A DNA stretch of 64,000 bases from Isochrysis galbana (lineage: Eukaryota > Haptophyta > Isochrysidales > Isochrysidaceae): the NCBI GenBank assembly GCA_018136815.1, contig CM030937.1, positions 876,553 through 940,552 of the forward strand, given 5' to 3'. Every line of letters starts with the position of its first letter. The first letter of the stretch is position 1. The position numbers and the translations under genes are program-made. The notes below the pieces were generated by a model. It was not told the origin of the DNA, did not search any database, and saw only the letters and a program-made list of their open reading frames with translations. Below, piece after piece: positions 1 through 9,611 of this stretch.

Positions 1-490
1 CGGACTCCCGCCATGCCTGGCGAGCCAAGTGTCCGAGTGGTACCGGGGGGGGGGGCATTGCCCCCTCCCCTCGATATAATTTGTCCTCCCCCCAGTGCAA
101 GCACCGGCCCTACGCACCCCAGCACACCCTCTCCTCGAGGCCACGCTGGGGGAAAACCCCTTTCGGGTAAAAGCAACGCAGGGGGGGGGGGGCACTCGTG
201 AGTTCAGGGGCCTAGAGCGCTAATCTCCCTCGCCCGAGCGAGTGGCCGCGGCGAGCCGCGGCCCTTCCCTCCTGGCTCTGGCGCCCCCGTCTTCTCTTAC
301 CCAAACGGGGCGAGAAGACACGTTTCTGCCGGAGGGGAGAGCTGCCGCTCCCCCCTCCCCTCCCTCTTCCCTTTTCCTCCTCTCTTCCCTGCGGCGGGGG
401 CCCATGGCGCGCGCCTGCGGCCCCTCGCTCAGGTCCCCAGATGGCCTGCAGGGCCTGGGAGCACAGCTCAGGGGGCAGGTGAGAGGTCGT
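1..490 (-). mobile_element. GC-rich retroposon fragment (copy of the 20.2-21.0 kb element)
   Basis: The stretch matches, in reverse orientation, the segment around 20550-21010. Shared parts are the CCGCGGCGAGCCGCGG hairpin, the AAAACCCCTTTCGGG hairpin and the poly-G/C tracts. The match ends near 490, so the 5' half of the element is missing here. No convincing protein is encoded. Apparent reading frames are open because the sequence is GC-rich. Confidence 0.7.
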
Positions 491-590
491 TTGCCTTCAT
501 TTGGTACCCCTCGTTTCCCAATACGCAATGCGTCGGTACAAAAAAATGTCTAGTATCTAAGCAAAGGCACCCACCTCACAGTGCTCAACC

Positions 591-1211
591 ATGTCTACAA
601 ATGGAATGGCGGCTGATGATTTAGTACGCAAGCGATTGCAATGGATCATAAAAAAAATGGACGAGAACTTTAAAAAATTCATCTTACCTCTCTTTCCGCC
701 ATATGGCACTTCTAAATCTGCCATGCAGGTTATTGCGGAAGCATTGGACAGCATCAGTCCGCCGTCGATCCCGGGGGGGGGCAACAACTCCATGAGGAGG
801 CTGCTTGAGACGAACCCAAATTTGTTCACGTACACTTTCGAATGTAAGTCCATATTCAGATCATTCGATTTCAAGCACAAGACGAACATTCAAGACACCT
901 TACATGCCATTTGCGAGAACGATAAACCATTCACACTGGTTTATATGATACACACTCTCTTGAGCAAGAAGTTCACTGCGAACACAATCATCAATATGAG
1001 TCGTGATGATCTGCTTCGTACAATCAAAGCTTATGTCGATTCGGAATTAATTCCCCACCTCCAAGAATTGCTAAAAGGTGTCGATTCGTGTTCAGCTCCC
1101 CAAGTAAAGATTGAGAACAAAAGGCGGGTCCTAATGGGCCCCGGATATGTGCTAGTTGGGTGTATTGGGAACTTTCTCCCGAAAAAAATCCTTAAATTTC
1201 CTCAATTTTGA
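591..1211 (+). CDS. Hypothetical protein, 206 aa, end overlapping repeat sequence
   Basis: I do not recognise this protein. It opens with MSTNGMAADD, has a basic amphipathic stretch (KRLQWIIKKMDENFKKF) and a mixed helical body, and its composition is less GC-biased than the neighbours, so it is probably a genuine or recently genuine coding region. From about 1137 the reading frame enters a sequence also found at 62655-62700, and from 1182 it overlaps the 3' end of a minus-strand retroelement. The last 20-25 residues therefore probably come from the insertion, and the original C-terminus is likely lost. It could equally be an accessory ORF of a transposon. No function is proposed. Confidence 0.45.
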   Translation: MSTNGMAADDLVRKRLQWIIKKMDENFKKFILPLFPPYGTSKSAMQVIAEALDSISPPSIPGGGNNSMRRLLETNPNLFTYTFECKSIFRSFDFKHKTNIQDTLHAICENDKPFTLVYMIHTLLSKKFTANTIINMSRDDLLRTIKAYVDSELIPHLQELLKGVDSCSAPQVKIENKRRVLMGPGYVLVGCIGNFLPKKILKFPQF

Positions 1212-1800
1212 GATGGTCATTTTTTCACCCCTTATAAAAAAACATTGTTTGATGTTTGACCGCCCTAGAGTCCTCTCGGTATTTGTTGCATAACCTGCAT
1301 TTTTTCGTAGTGCTGTTCTCGAATCTGTTCTTGGTACCTATCCTCCTGTGAGTGATGTGTTTGAAGTGTGGATGTTTGTCGGCGTGTTTTAATAACGGCA
1401 GGGTGTACAACCTGGCTATGTGCTTCCAGTCGTCTTTGGTGATGTCGAGGCGGTTTTCCCACGCCTTCCTGGCTGTCTGCGAGTCGTTGCGGCGTGCTGT
1501 TTTGAGCGCGATCTTCGCAATGTCGGAGACTGTGATCGCGTCAAGCGCGATTTTTCCCTTTCGTATCGCGTATTCATCTGCCAGCGGATACTCCATATAT
1601 TTGGGTCCTTTGTAACCGTTCTCCCACCGCGCCGGCGACAAAGGACAAAGGAGGCGAGGGCAAAGAGGGCGAATGTAGGATGATGCGACGATGACTAGTG
1701 ACTAGCCTACAAGGGGACATAGAAACGCAGACAACTCCTACAACAAAAAGGTCGATTGCGGATGCGACACACCATCAATCAATATCAATATTGAATATTG
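1182..1800 (-). mobile_element. Internally deleted non-LTR retrotransposon, minus strand
   Basis: The inferred 5' end is an AT-rich palindrome at 1779-1800, followed on the minus strand by CGCATCCGCAATCGACC. The stretch 1640-1775 recurs at 21300-21440. It runs directly into the C-terminal coding part of a LINE-type polyprotein and ends in a T-rich tail (GGATTTTTTT on the minus strand), like the tail of the 40.75 kb element. Everything between the leader and the C-terminal domain is missing, so the copy is non-autonomous. Confidence 0.65.
1225..1641 (-). pseudogene. LINE-type polyprotein C-terminal domain, truncated
   Basis: The 138 residues contain HFKHITHRRI followed by a knuckle-like CRLCNKYREDS. 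The element at 41.9-42.5 kb has MHFKHILHRRI followed by CRFCGIAPESSTHLAVC in the same arrangement, so both come from one retroelement family whose protein ends in a CCHC-like motif after the reverse transcriptase. Here the His and last Cys are degraded or lost. The start codon lies in sequence fused to the element leader, so this is a remnant with no reverse transcriptase of its own. Confidence 0.6.
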
Positions 1801-1834
1801 TTACCCCATCTTTGGTGAGAGTAGGTCAGCTGTG

Positions 1835-1982
1835 CAGTCTGCTCCTGGCAAGCCATAAGGCATGCCAGGAGGGTGGGTGGTTCCTCCCCCACAGCAGGGG
1901 AGGAGTGGAGAGAGGAGAGAGAGGGGGGGGGGGGGCTCGTGCACCCCCCCCCGGCGAGCCAAGTATAAACTTAGTCGTTTTG
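1835..1982 (-). mobile_element. 5' end of hairpin-led retroposon (family A), minus strand
   Basis: On the minus strand the unit starts with the imperfect hairpin at 1959-1976. A G-run/C-run hairpin (GTGCACGAGCC core), a CCTCCCC...GGGGAGG hairpin and a strong stem at 1841-1870 (CTCCTGGCA paired with TGCCAGGAG) follow. The same order is seen at 20195-20330 and 41168-41300 and partly at 35700-35790. It appears to be structured RNA with no clear coding. Confidence 0.65.
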
Positions 1983-2308
1983 CCCTGCTATTCTATTCAT
2001 AGTTCCTTCACCGAGTGTTTGGTTCACTTCTCTGTCCTGTCCTGCTCCCCCCTGCTGCTCCCTTCATCAGAGAGGCGGAGACTCTCGAAACCCCCACAGA
2101 GCACCAAGCCACATCCTTCCAGTACAACCCTCTGATTATTAATATACCGAGAGGTTTCCCCTGGGGTCACTCTCGCACCTCTCTCCGTGGGGATTCGTTA
2201 GCATATGTGGACGTCCGGATTCCCCCGGCCCTAGTGTCGCCCCGCGCCGTCTACGCTCTCCTACTCTCCCTCCTTCCCTTCTTCCCCTCGTCCCCTCCCT
2301 GCCTCTCA

Positions 2309-2668
2309 ATGCGTGGGTGCTATGCGGTGATCCTGCTCCTTGCGCTCTTCCAGTCGGCCTACGCTCGCCGCCTGTTCCAGCGTGTCCCGCCTGGCGTGCC
2401 CACATCTGTAACCTCTAGCATGCATCAGTCTTTCGCACAGCAGCTCGTGGAATCAGCGTCAGCTTCGCTCAAGGAGTTCGTGGGGATCCAAGAGGAGCAC
2501 AGGCGGTCGCGCGCTTCGCTGAGATGCGCTCCCGTTCCTGTCCCTGTCCTTGTTCGCGCCACCAACGTGCCGTACATCCGAGGGCCTGCTGGTGCATATG
2601 CCGGCATCAATGGCGCAACACGAGTCTGGGCAGAGCCGATTCACTATGAGGACGCGTACGGCTTGTGA
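2309..2668 (+). CDS. Small secreted protein, 119 aa
   Basis: The chosen ATG opens a clear signal peptide (MRGCYAVILLLALFQSAYA, cleavage likely after AYA). The frame is open further upstream, but only through low-complexity, leader-like sequence. The mature part is basic, then contains a PVPVPVLVRATNVPYIRGP stretch. I do not recognise a family. The frame closes at TGA at 2666-2668, directly ahead of another open frame (to about 2880) that could be a downstream exon, but the gap is too short for a normal intron, so no join is proposed. Secretion is inferred from the N-terminus only. Confidence 0.5.
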   Translation: MRGCYAVILLLALFQSAYARRLFQRVPPGVPTSVTSSMHQSFAQQLVESASASLKEFVGIQEEHRRSRASLRCAPVPVPVLVRATNVPYIRGPAGAYAGINGATRVWAEPIHYEDAYGL

Positions 2669-3862
2669 GATCAGGGCGAAACGGTCCCGTCAGGTACTAT
2701 CTGAGTATTCAGAAAGCTTGCTTGTTTGCTCGCGGTCTCACGCGGATGAAAGGGGAGGAATGGTCTGATATCCGTGTTGGGGTCAGTTCAGATGCCTCAG
2801 TTGTAATCGCTTTGCTCGCTCCATCTCTCAATGATGCCGATATGGACGCCCTACCTGGCTTGTTCGAGTACGTGGAGTGAGATTCATTTCCGTACGGGTG
2901 CTTGTCTACCGCATGCCTCTCCTTGGTTCAATCTTCGACCGCTCCTTGTATGTCCACATGTCCGCCATCCTGCTTGTTTTGGCTTTTTCTGGCCACGGCC
3001 ATTTGTGAGCTGTGAGATCACCCGCGGGCGCGAGGGCAGCGGGGCCTCCTGTGCTGTACAATTAATCCTCCCTCAAAGACTCCCCTAAGTGTGGCAGTTT
3101 TGTACCACGACTTCATGCGAAAAAAATCTTGAAGTTGAAGAGTCCGGCTTCTAGCTATAGCTACTAGCTACTAGGGCTATGGACAACCTGTAACCTGTGC
3201 CTGTGCGCCAGTGCTCACACCTAGACAAACTCTCTATCTCTATCTACAACTATTTTGACACCGCCATTATGTCCCCTGTCCCCCCACCCTTTCCCCATCC
3301 CCCCTTCGATCCTTTGTTTTCGGTTTCCGGGGTGCGGCCCGTGTATACACTATATACTATATAGCGGGCCCGCCGGTAGTTATTCGTTATTCACTACGGT
3401 TCAGGGTGTGGTTGGGGGCAGTGGCGCCCTGGTGGATGGCTTTGCATCAGTCGTAGCCGGCAGCATCCTTTAATTTTCGTGTGGAGTTGAGTGGTCTGGG
3501 CCGCGGGGCACAAATGGGGGCAAAGGAGCTTGCCGTGGGCCAGCGTGGCCCTATGGCCCTACCGCCTCTCCCAGAGGGTGTGAACCCTGTACGACTTGTC
3601 ACACGCACCGCGACCCGATAAAAATGAAAATTTTCTTTATGTATCATGGTTTCCTGGACAATGGCTTCGACTTAGCCTCCACAGCCCTGCCTTTGCGCTT
3701 TGGGTAGCTCCTCCGTCTCTCCCCAACAATCAGTACTTCTCCGAGTGAGCGTTTTTTTACCGTCTCGTGAGCTACATAGGAGGAGCGGCCACACCTAATA
3801 CGTGCGCAAGGCGAGTCGACAGTCTTTCCTCCTTTTGTGGATACCGGATAGTACGATTTCAA
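2669..3862. other. Intergenic, no supported gene
   Basis: Apart from a possible exon-like open frame at about 2665-2880 I see no coding support. At 3121-3140 there is a minus-strand T-tail signature (CTTCAAGATTTTTTT) like the 3' ends of the retroelements elsewhere, so part of this region is probably an old element. The segment 3641-3862 is the 3' flank of the DHHC gene. Confidence 0.4.
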
Positions 3863-5149
3863 TTAATGGATGCGACAGACCTCGACAACGAGACGGAATA
3901 GCTTTGAGCCACGGTAGAGCAACATGAGGCTGAGCCAAAGCGCCGGCATGCCTTGCAATGTCTTCTCCTGACCAAAAATGTTTTCGAGGGTTGCTCGTGG
4001 GCTGCGCAGAGGGCGGAAGCCTGTCTTCTGCGTTTCAGCGGAGGCGTCCACTACTTCAGTGTGGTCATCGCCCTTAGCCTCAGGCCTACGTGATCCGTAA
4101 AGATGCTCGAGGGTCGTTCGACCTTCGCTCAGGAGCTTGATATGCAGGCAGACACACCGGAAGCATATGGCACCAACAATAATCAATGTCGTTGCCATCC
4201 CAAATGTCAAGGCCATCTCGGCGATTTTGAAGAGCGCCTCTTGGTCGGACTTGCCGAAACCCCTATAAAGGTCAATGGCGAGAGCGAGGGCGCGCCACAA
4301 ACTTGTGAGCCCAAACACAACACACGCGAGTAGGCCGTAGCCCTCCAATTGGAGGAAATAGTTGTAGTTGTTTTGTCCAACGCAGCCGCCGAGCCAGTAG
4401 CAGTGATGGTCCATCTTGAGTACGCACCGACCGCACGCCGAGCAATGATGTGTGCCAGGGGGCTTGGCACAGCAGCAGTGATGGCAACGTTTCGAATTCA
4501 GTGTTGGCGACGTCTCCTGGCCACGCTGATCTGCGATTTCCACACAATTGACCGAGCCGGCGGCGTACCCCGGACCGATGGCGATGCAACGCCACTGGTT
4601 GAGCAGCACGAGCGTCGGGAGAGGAAGCAGCGCCAGTGCCAGCAGCTGAGACATGTGCATGCCAACTGTGATCATCCACAGGGTCGTCATGATTGTGACA
4701 AAGGCCACGACGGCCATCACCATGCTTGCGTGCAGTGGTGTCCAAGGCGGCGCGGGGTCGGCGAGGAAGAGGAGTTCTCGCACGTCCTGCTGTTGCGACT
4801 TTCTGAGCGTCTCTGCCGCTCTGTGGCAGCTCATTCCGCTCACGCTCCGCCCGTTGACACTCAGGAGGGCCCAGCCAGCGGCTACGCGGCCCTGCAGGGG
4901 TGAGCCTGGCGCCAAGGTGTTGACGGCGGGCCCGTGGCGGCCATTCTCGAGCTGCAGGCCGAGGGGACCCGCCGGCGCTTGCACGAGCACCTCGCGAGAG
5001 CCGCCCATTGGCCAGAGCGACCCGAAAGCGAGGGAAGGCGGAGTGAGAGAAGAGCGGCGGGCGGTGGCAAGTTGCGACTGTACGGCGCCGCCGGAGAGGG
5101 CCCCGCGCGGTATTGTCATGTCAGAGACTCTCGCTTCACGGCGCGGCAC
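3863..5149 (-). CDS. PDZ-DHHC protein S-acyltransferase
   Basis: This enzyme transfers palmitate from palmitoyl-CoA to cysteines of target proteins at a membrane. The 428-aa single-exon protein has a PDZ-like domain at about residues 50-130 (GPLGLQLEN, AGWALLSVNGRSVSGM), two membrane spans, then the cysteine-rich domain (CHHCCCAKPPGTHHCSACG) with the catalytic D247-H248-H249-C250, NNYNYF, and two more spans. A TTxE motif (TTLE) follows the last span. The tetrad is followed by Tyr-Trp where most family members have Pro-Trp. An N-terminal PDZ-like domain is not part of the usual animal or yeast DHHC layout; ankyrin repeats are the familiar addition. It probably recruits the substrate or localises the enzyme. 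The start is uncertain: Met48 lies just before the PDZ-like domain. Confidence 0.85.
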   Translation of the reverse strand: MPRREARVSDMTIPRGALSGGAVQSQLATARRSSLTPPSLAFGSLWPMGGSREVLVQAPAGPLGLQLENGRHGPAVNTLAPGSPLQGRVAAGWALLSVNGRSVSGMSCHRAAETLRKSQQQDVRELLFLADPAPPWTPLHASMVMAVVAFVTIMTTLWMITVGMHMSQLLALALLPLPTLVLLNQWRCIAIGPGYAAGSVNCVEIADQRGQETSPTLNSKRCHHCCCAKPPGTHHCSACGRCVLKMDHHCYWLGGCVGQNNYNYFLQLEGYGLLACVVFGLTSLWRALALAIDLYRGFGKSDQEALFKIAEMALTFGMATTLIIVGAICFRCVCLHIKLLSEGRTTLEHLYGSRRPEAKGDDHTEVVDASAETQKTGFRPLRSPRATLENIFGQEKTLQGMPALWLSLMLLYRGSKLFRLVVEVCRIH

Positions 5150-5259
5150 GACGCAACCCAGGGGAAATCTCTGTCACGACTCACGACGGCTAAGTACTTA
5201 TGTCAGAGTTCTCTTCTCTCTCCCGGTGATCCGACCGCCCGTAAATAATAATAATCTAA

Positions 5260-5525
5260 CTGAGCATTAGTACCACTACTCTCACTAGCCCGGTACTAAC
5301 ACGACAGCCCTCAGCGCACCTGCCCGTACACCTTGGACCTTGGCGCCTTGGCGCGTGCTGTTGACACAGATACATACACCTATGCACCCCTCCAAATCCC
5401 CCCCCTGGCATGCCCCCGGCTCCCATTCTAACTCCCCACAAGTTAAAATTAAAATGAGGGAAAACCCATTGAGGCGGACCGACCTACGTCGGGTGACTCT
5501 CCGGGAAAAACGCACCGGGGGGGGG
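5260..5525 (-). repeat. Dispersed repeat E, minus-strand copy
   Basis: The segment matches 59985-60250 in opposite orientation: CGACGTAGGTCGGTCCGCCT, then AACTTGTGGGGA, GGTGTACGGGCA and GTGCGCTGAG in the same order. Its 3' side ends in GCTCAG followed by ATTATTATTATT, so it is probably a retroposon tail. A third tail fragment lies near 26255-26285. Confidence 0.7.
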
Positions 5526-5757
5526 GGGGGGGGAGGAACCTCTCGTCAAAGAAGAAGAACGGCCCTTACCAGCTCACGCCGCGAGCGGTTCTCGAGAAAT
5601 AAGCAACTGCGCCCCGAGGATACCTGCCACAGGTGTATCCCAAGACGTCTTGAGCCGCTCCCTTCCCATATCCCTCTTGTCGCCAGCCGCCCCCCTCCCC
5701 CCTCCTGCTCCGCCCGTTTGCTAATGCAAACGGGTCTCGTTTCTCACCACACTCCAT

Positions 5758-6735
5758 CGGGGGGGGGGTGCAAATCCCCCCCTCTCCCTCGTTCCATTTA
5801 GGGGTAGGCATCTTTATCCATTGAAAATGCCCCATTTATCCATGAGAAATATCCAAGAAATATCCATCCGCCCCACCCAAATATCCAAGCAAATATCCAA
5901 TGTCCACGTCACGCGCCGCTCATCGCAGTGATGACGCACTCGCCGATGATCTCGTGCAGCACGCGCACGCCCACCTCCAGCATGGGAGATGATGTCAGGC
6001 GACTCGTTGCCAATGCCGGTCGCCTCGCTGCCCTCCTCGCGCTCGTTCACCTCGCGCTCTCCAGCCTCGCTGGCTGCCATCGGCGCGTCCTCGTTGGTGC
6101 CCGGTGCATCGTTGCTAGCGACTCCTCGGCGCGAACGGCGACCAGCACATGTGATGAGGGAGCCAGTGTCCAGTATGGCGGGTGTGAATGATTGAGGCTC
6201 AGGTGCATGCAGGCGGAGCAGGAGCGCAGGATGGGACGCGTGCATGCAAGAGCGGTGGGGCGCGCGCATGCTGGAGCTGTGGGGAGGCAGAGGCGATCGG
6301 CGCCCATCTCGCCTGGCATATCTTTCAGCCCTCCTCGCCCCTCGCCCTGTCGCTCAGCAAGACACGCGCTTTTTTGCAGTCGTAAATCGGCAAAATACGG
6401 TAAGATTCCATGGCTGCTCACAAAGGGAGGAGAAAGAGAAAGGAAGGGGAAAGGTGGGGCACGAGGGCACTCCCCCCCCCCCTTCCCCCCCGATTCTCCC
6501 CCCCCCCCCCCAAAAAAGGCTAAAATTATCCCCCCCCCCCCCCCCCACCCCCCCAAATATCCAGGAAGTATCCGAGATATATCCATTTGGGACCCCCCCC
6601 CAGATATATCCAAGACAAATATCCGGATAAAGATGCCTACCCCTAGTTCCATTCTCTTCCGCCCCGGTCCCTGCGGCGCGTCGCCATGCGGCGCGCCATG
6701 GCCTGCTCTCAGAGGTCCTTCAGGGGCGCCCATGT
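5758..6735 (+). mobile_element. Retroposon fragment split by a hAT-like insertion
   Basis: The 41 bases before 5799 and the 90 bases after 6645 together match a continuous stretch near 7736-7860 (GTGCAAATC..., CTCCATTCTC, CTGCGGCGCGTCGCCATGC). That paralogue is an empty-site reference for the insertion. The junction with the next repeat lies near 6735. Confidence 0.75.
5799..6645. mobile_element. Non-autonomous hAT-like DNA transposon, 847 bp
   Basis: The termini are inverted repeats starting TAGGGGTAGGCATCTTTA, 21 bp and perfect. The flanks are identical 8-bp duplications GTTCCATT (5791-5798 and 6646-6653). An 8-bp duplication and a TAGGG start are typical of the hAT superfamily. Subterminal DNA carries many AAATATCCA motifs in both directions, probably transposase-binding sites. 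No transposase is encoded. The centre (about 5900-6330) has a different, coding-like composition and may be captured host sequence. Confidence 0.9.
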
Positions 6736-7010
6736 CGCATCCAGAGTATTTTATATACTCTAGGCGGATGCGGTGCTTCTATCAATATGTCGTGTGTGAG
6801 AAAATTGAGTGAGTTTTGTTTTTGCCAATGAGGTGCCTCGAAGCTCCGCCGCATTGCACGCCGCATTTGTTCGTTTGTCCTTACTCGTTTCATTGATTTG
6901 TTTGTGCGATGTTGCATTAGTTTTCGGAGTTTTCTTGTTGGTGAGTGAGTGATGTGGGGTGGTGTCTCGTGGGTCCTCTCGTCGCGATGTAGCGCGCCCT
7001 TTCCCCCGCT
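6736..7010 (+). repeat. Dispersed repeat Y (copy 1)
   Basis: The repeat begins with GTCGCATCC and an AT hairpin (AGAGTATTTTATATACTCT) and continues to about 7010. It matches 25880-26165 in inverted orientation along its length. No coding potential is evident. The hairpin resembles the 5' hairpins of the retroposons elsewhere in the window. Confidence 0.75.
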
Positions 7011-7734
7011 CTCTCAAGATTCTCTTCTCTCATGGCCTAGCCCCGCTGAGACTTGCCCCACGATCAAGCTTCGGCTTGATTCGACAATTTGTCCCTCACT
7101 CACCCACACGCCCTCGCCACACATCTTGCCAGCCATCACACTCACAATGCACAAGCCCGCACATGCGCATGGTGCACACGCCCGTCTCACTCTTCACCCC
7201 GCTCTGACCCATGGGATGAGCATGGCTCACCTCAATGGCGGCGAGCGCGGTCAGCCTGCCTTCCCTCGCCATTTCCTTTGCCTCTCGCCTCACCTCCACC
7301 TCACCAAGCCTCCACTTCCCACTGCCCCGCCATCCTTTTCCCCCACTGCCATGCGTATGCCCGCTGTTCTCTCTCTCATTCTCGCTCTGCCGCTCCTCTC
7401 CACCCTCGATGGCTGAGTCCCCTCAGCCTCAAGCACGCAAGCTTTCTTGTCCTTCTCCTCCTCGTTGTTGCTCGTCGCGATCGATGGTGCGGTGGTGATG
7501 GTGGTCTCGGTCTCATTCTTTGGTTTCAGGTTGTTTGTTTGTTCCCGTTCGATGCGTTTGTTCCTCTCCGATTTGCGATTTGTTCGATGTTTTGTCTCAT
7601 TTGGTGTGGTGGTTCTCAAAGGTGTCAGCCTTGATCTCGAGCTCGCTTTCAATCTTCTTCTTGTCCTCGTTCTCGTCCGCGCTTTCGTCGTTTGGGTCCT
7701 TGGTCTTCGGTCTCCAGTCTTCATTCTTTCTGTG
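7011..7734. other. Pyrimidine-rich intergenic or repeat sequence
   Basis: The stretch is C/T-rich in the first half and T/G-rich in the second, with no codon-like pattern in any frame. It lies between repeat Y and the retroposon at 7735-8215. I find no gene, RNA or inverted-repeat structure in it. Confidence 0.4.
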
Positions 7735-8225
7735 GGGGTGCAAATCGCAAATCCCCCCCTCTCCCTCTCTCCATTCTCCTCCGCCCCTCTCCCTGCGGCG
7801 CGTCGCCATGCGGCGCGCCACGGCCTGCTCTCAGAGGGCCTTTGGGAGCTCCCAGAGGGCCAGCAAGGGCAGCAGGGCAGCTCAGGGGGCAGTGGAGGCT
7901 GGGGCTCAGCCCCTGGCCCCCCCTGCCTCTCCCACGCTTGCCACGCTGGCCCTTGGAGCCTCCCGGTGGCCTCTGTCTGCCTGGCGACCAGGGGAGGGGG
8001 GAGGGGGGGGAGTCAGCTCGAGGGTAGGCCCATGCTGGGCGTTGGAGTGCGAGTCTCGGCCCGCGCCCACTAGGGGTCTGGGCCAGAGTGTTGATTGCCC
8101 AGCCCCTGCCAAAGGGCAGGGGCTGAGGTTGATTGTACGGGCCCACCCCGGGGGGTGTCCGCGATGCAGAGAGGGGGGGGCGAGGCCCCCATTGACCCCC
8201 ACTTATAAAAGTAGGTTGTACATCT
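7735..8225 (-). mobile_element. Hairpin-led retroposon (family C), minus strand
   Basis: On the minus strand it starts with a small hairpin (ACTTTTATAAGT, 8211-8222), then GGGGGTCAATGGGGGCC, a strong CAGCCCCTGCC/GGCAGGGGCTG stem, and the shared core GCCCCAGCCTCCACTGCCCC. A copy with the same order of parts lies at 51590-51990, where the leading hairpin has a different sequence. It ends in the CTGCGGCGCGTCGCC module also found beside 6646. Confidence 0.65.
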
Positions 8226-8537
8226 AGGAGTAGGAGGCTATTAATTGTATTATGTGCGCAAAGCGCAAAGCGCTACGTACTGCGTACGGCAAAAGTATAA
8301 GATACTGAATATACAACCACACAAAACTCTTAGTACTAGGTACAGGTACTAGGTTCGTGTACGGGAGCGCCGGGGGGGGGGCAACCATTTGGAGTTTTGT
8401 AGTAGAAGGGACTCATAGTCCCCATGCGTATGGGTGTACTCTTAATTAGGTGTCCTCCAATCTCGTCCCCTCGTTGCCTCGCTAAGACCATGCCACATGC
8501 TACACGCTACACCTACACCTAGACACCTAGCCCTCTA
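8226..8537. other. Intergenic, no gene seen
   Basis: This short stretch holds imperfect direct repeats (GTACTAGGTACAGGTACTAGG, CTACACGCTACACCTACACC). I see no coding or RNA gene. Confidence 0.4.
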
Positions 8538-8545
8538 GCCCTAGC

Positions 8546-9334
8546 TTGGCTCCGGCGAGAATTTCGAGAATTTTTTTTTGAAATTTGGGTCCATCATCGA
8601 AATGAAAATTTTGACCGAAATTTGGGTCACGCAGGAGCGAAATTTGCAAGCCCGCAGCCGGATGACGCCCGCGAGCCACCCATCATCGGCCGGCCCGTGA
8701 GCCGTGAGCGGGTGTTTTCTTTGCTTCGTGTAATGTATGTATGGTGAGCAGCAAACTGCTAGGGCTAGGGTGTTGGCAGACCATTTGCAGGTGTCCCTGA
8801 TGAGTCGGTATAACAAGAGGGTTGTGGGCTGACTTTGACTTTACTTTTGACCGTTGGTCTGAGGCGAAATGGCGATGTGTGAGATGTGAAAAATATGTGC
8901 TGACGATCGATGCGTAGTTAATTAATGATGTGTGTGGCTCTGGGTTGACTAGAGCCAGAGCATCTTGATCTTGATCAAAACAATATTTTATTGTATGAAT
9001 ATCTGTTATCTGTCAAGGCCGCCTCCGCCTCTAAAATGATGTGTATAGTGTAGTGCCAAAAAGCAAAAAGTGCGGCGGGCGCGCATATGTACGTAGTAAG
9101 ATATGTGAAAGCCACGCGAGCACATACATGTGTGTGTGTAGGTCATAGGCAGCCGCGTAGTCGCCTGCCGAACGAAGTGCCGAACACACCGACCTAGGGC
9201 ACCGACGTGCCGGCGTCCGCGGCGGCGCTCGAAGCAAATTTCGAACGAAATGACCCCCAAAATTTGGGTCAGGGCAAGCAAAAATTCGAAACGAAATTTG
9301 GGTGGGTCCGAAACGAAATTCTCGCCGGAGCCAA
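8546..9334. mobile_element. Non-autonomous hAT-like transposon, 789 bp
   Basis: The ends are inverted repeats TTGGCTCCGGCGAGAATTTC, flanked by identical 8-bp duplications GCCCTAGC (8538-8545 and 9335-9342). Subterminal GAAATTTGGGTC motifs are repeated in both orientations. The outer about 150 bp (left) and 330 bp (right) match the element at 33485-34545, but the middles differ. It encodes no transposase. Confidence 0.9.
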
Positions 9335-9611
9335 GCCCTAGCCCCTCGTCTCGCTACTCGGTACTCGGTATAGGCCTGCCTACGGCTGCCCCACGCGCTC
9401 TACTCGAACAAACTTTGTTCGCGCAGGGAGGAGGGAGAGGGGCTAGCCTCTACTCCAAGCACTTCCCCAGCCGAAGCCACAGTCCAAAGTACCCTACCCT
9501 ACAGACTGCAGGGCCCACGCTCCCCCTCCCCCCCCCCCCCAAAAAAAAAAACAATTGTACCGCGGCTAGCGGGGTGGGAAAGACTGGGGAGGGGTCGGCT
9601 CTCTCACGCGG

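Noticed and set aside
2666-2693. A 28-bp intron extending the small secreted protein into the next open frame
   Set aside because: Too short for spliceosomal removal; no supporting homology.
6192-6812. 206-codon plus-strand frame across the end of the 5799 element
   Set aside because: It crosses the transposon boundary and poly-C tracts and has no coding composition.
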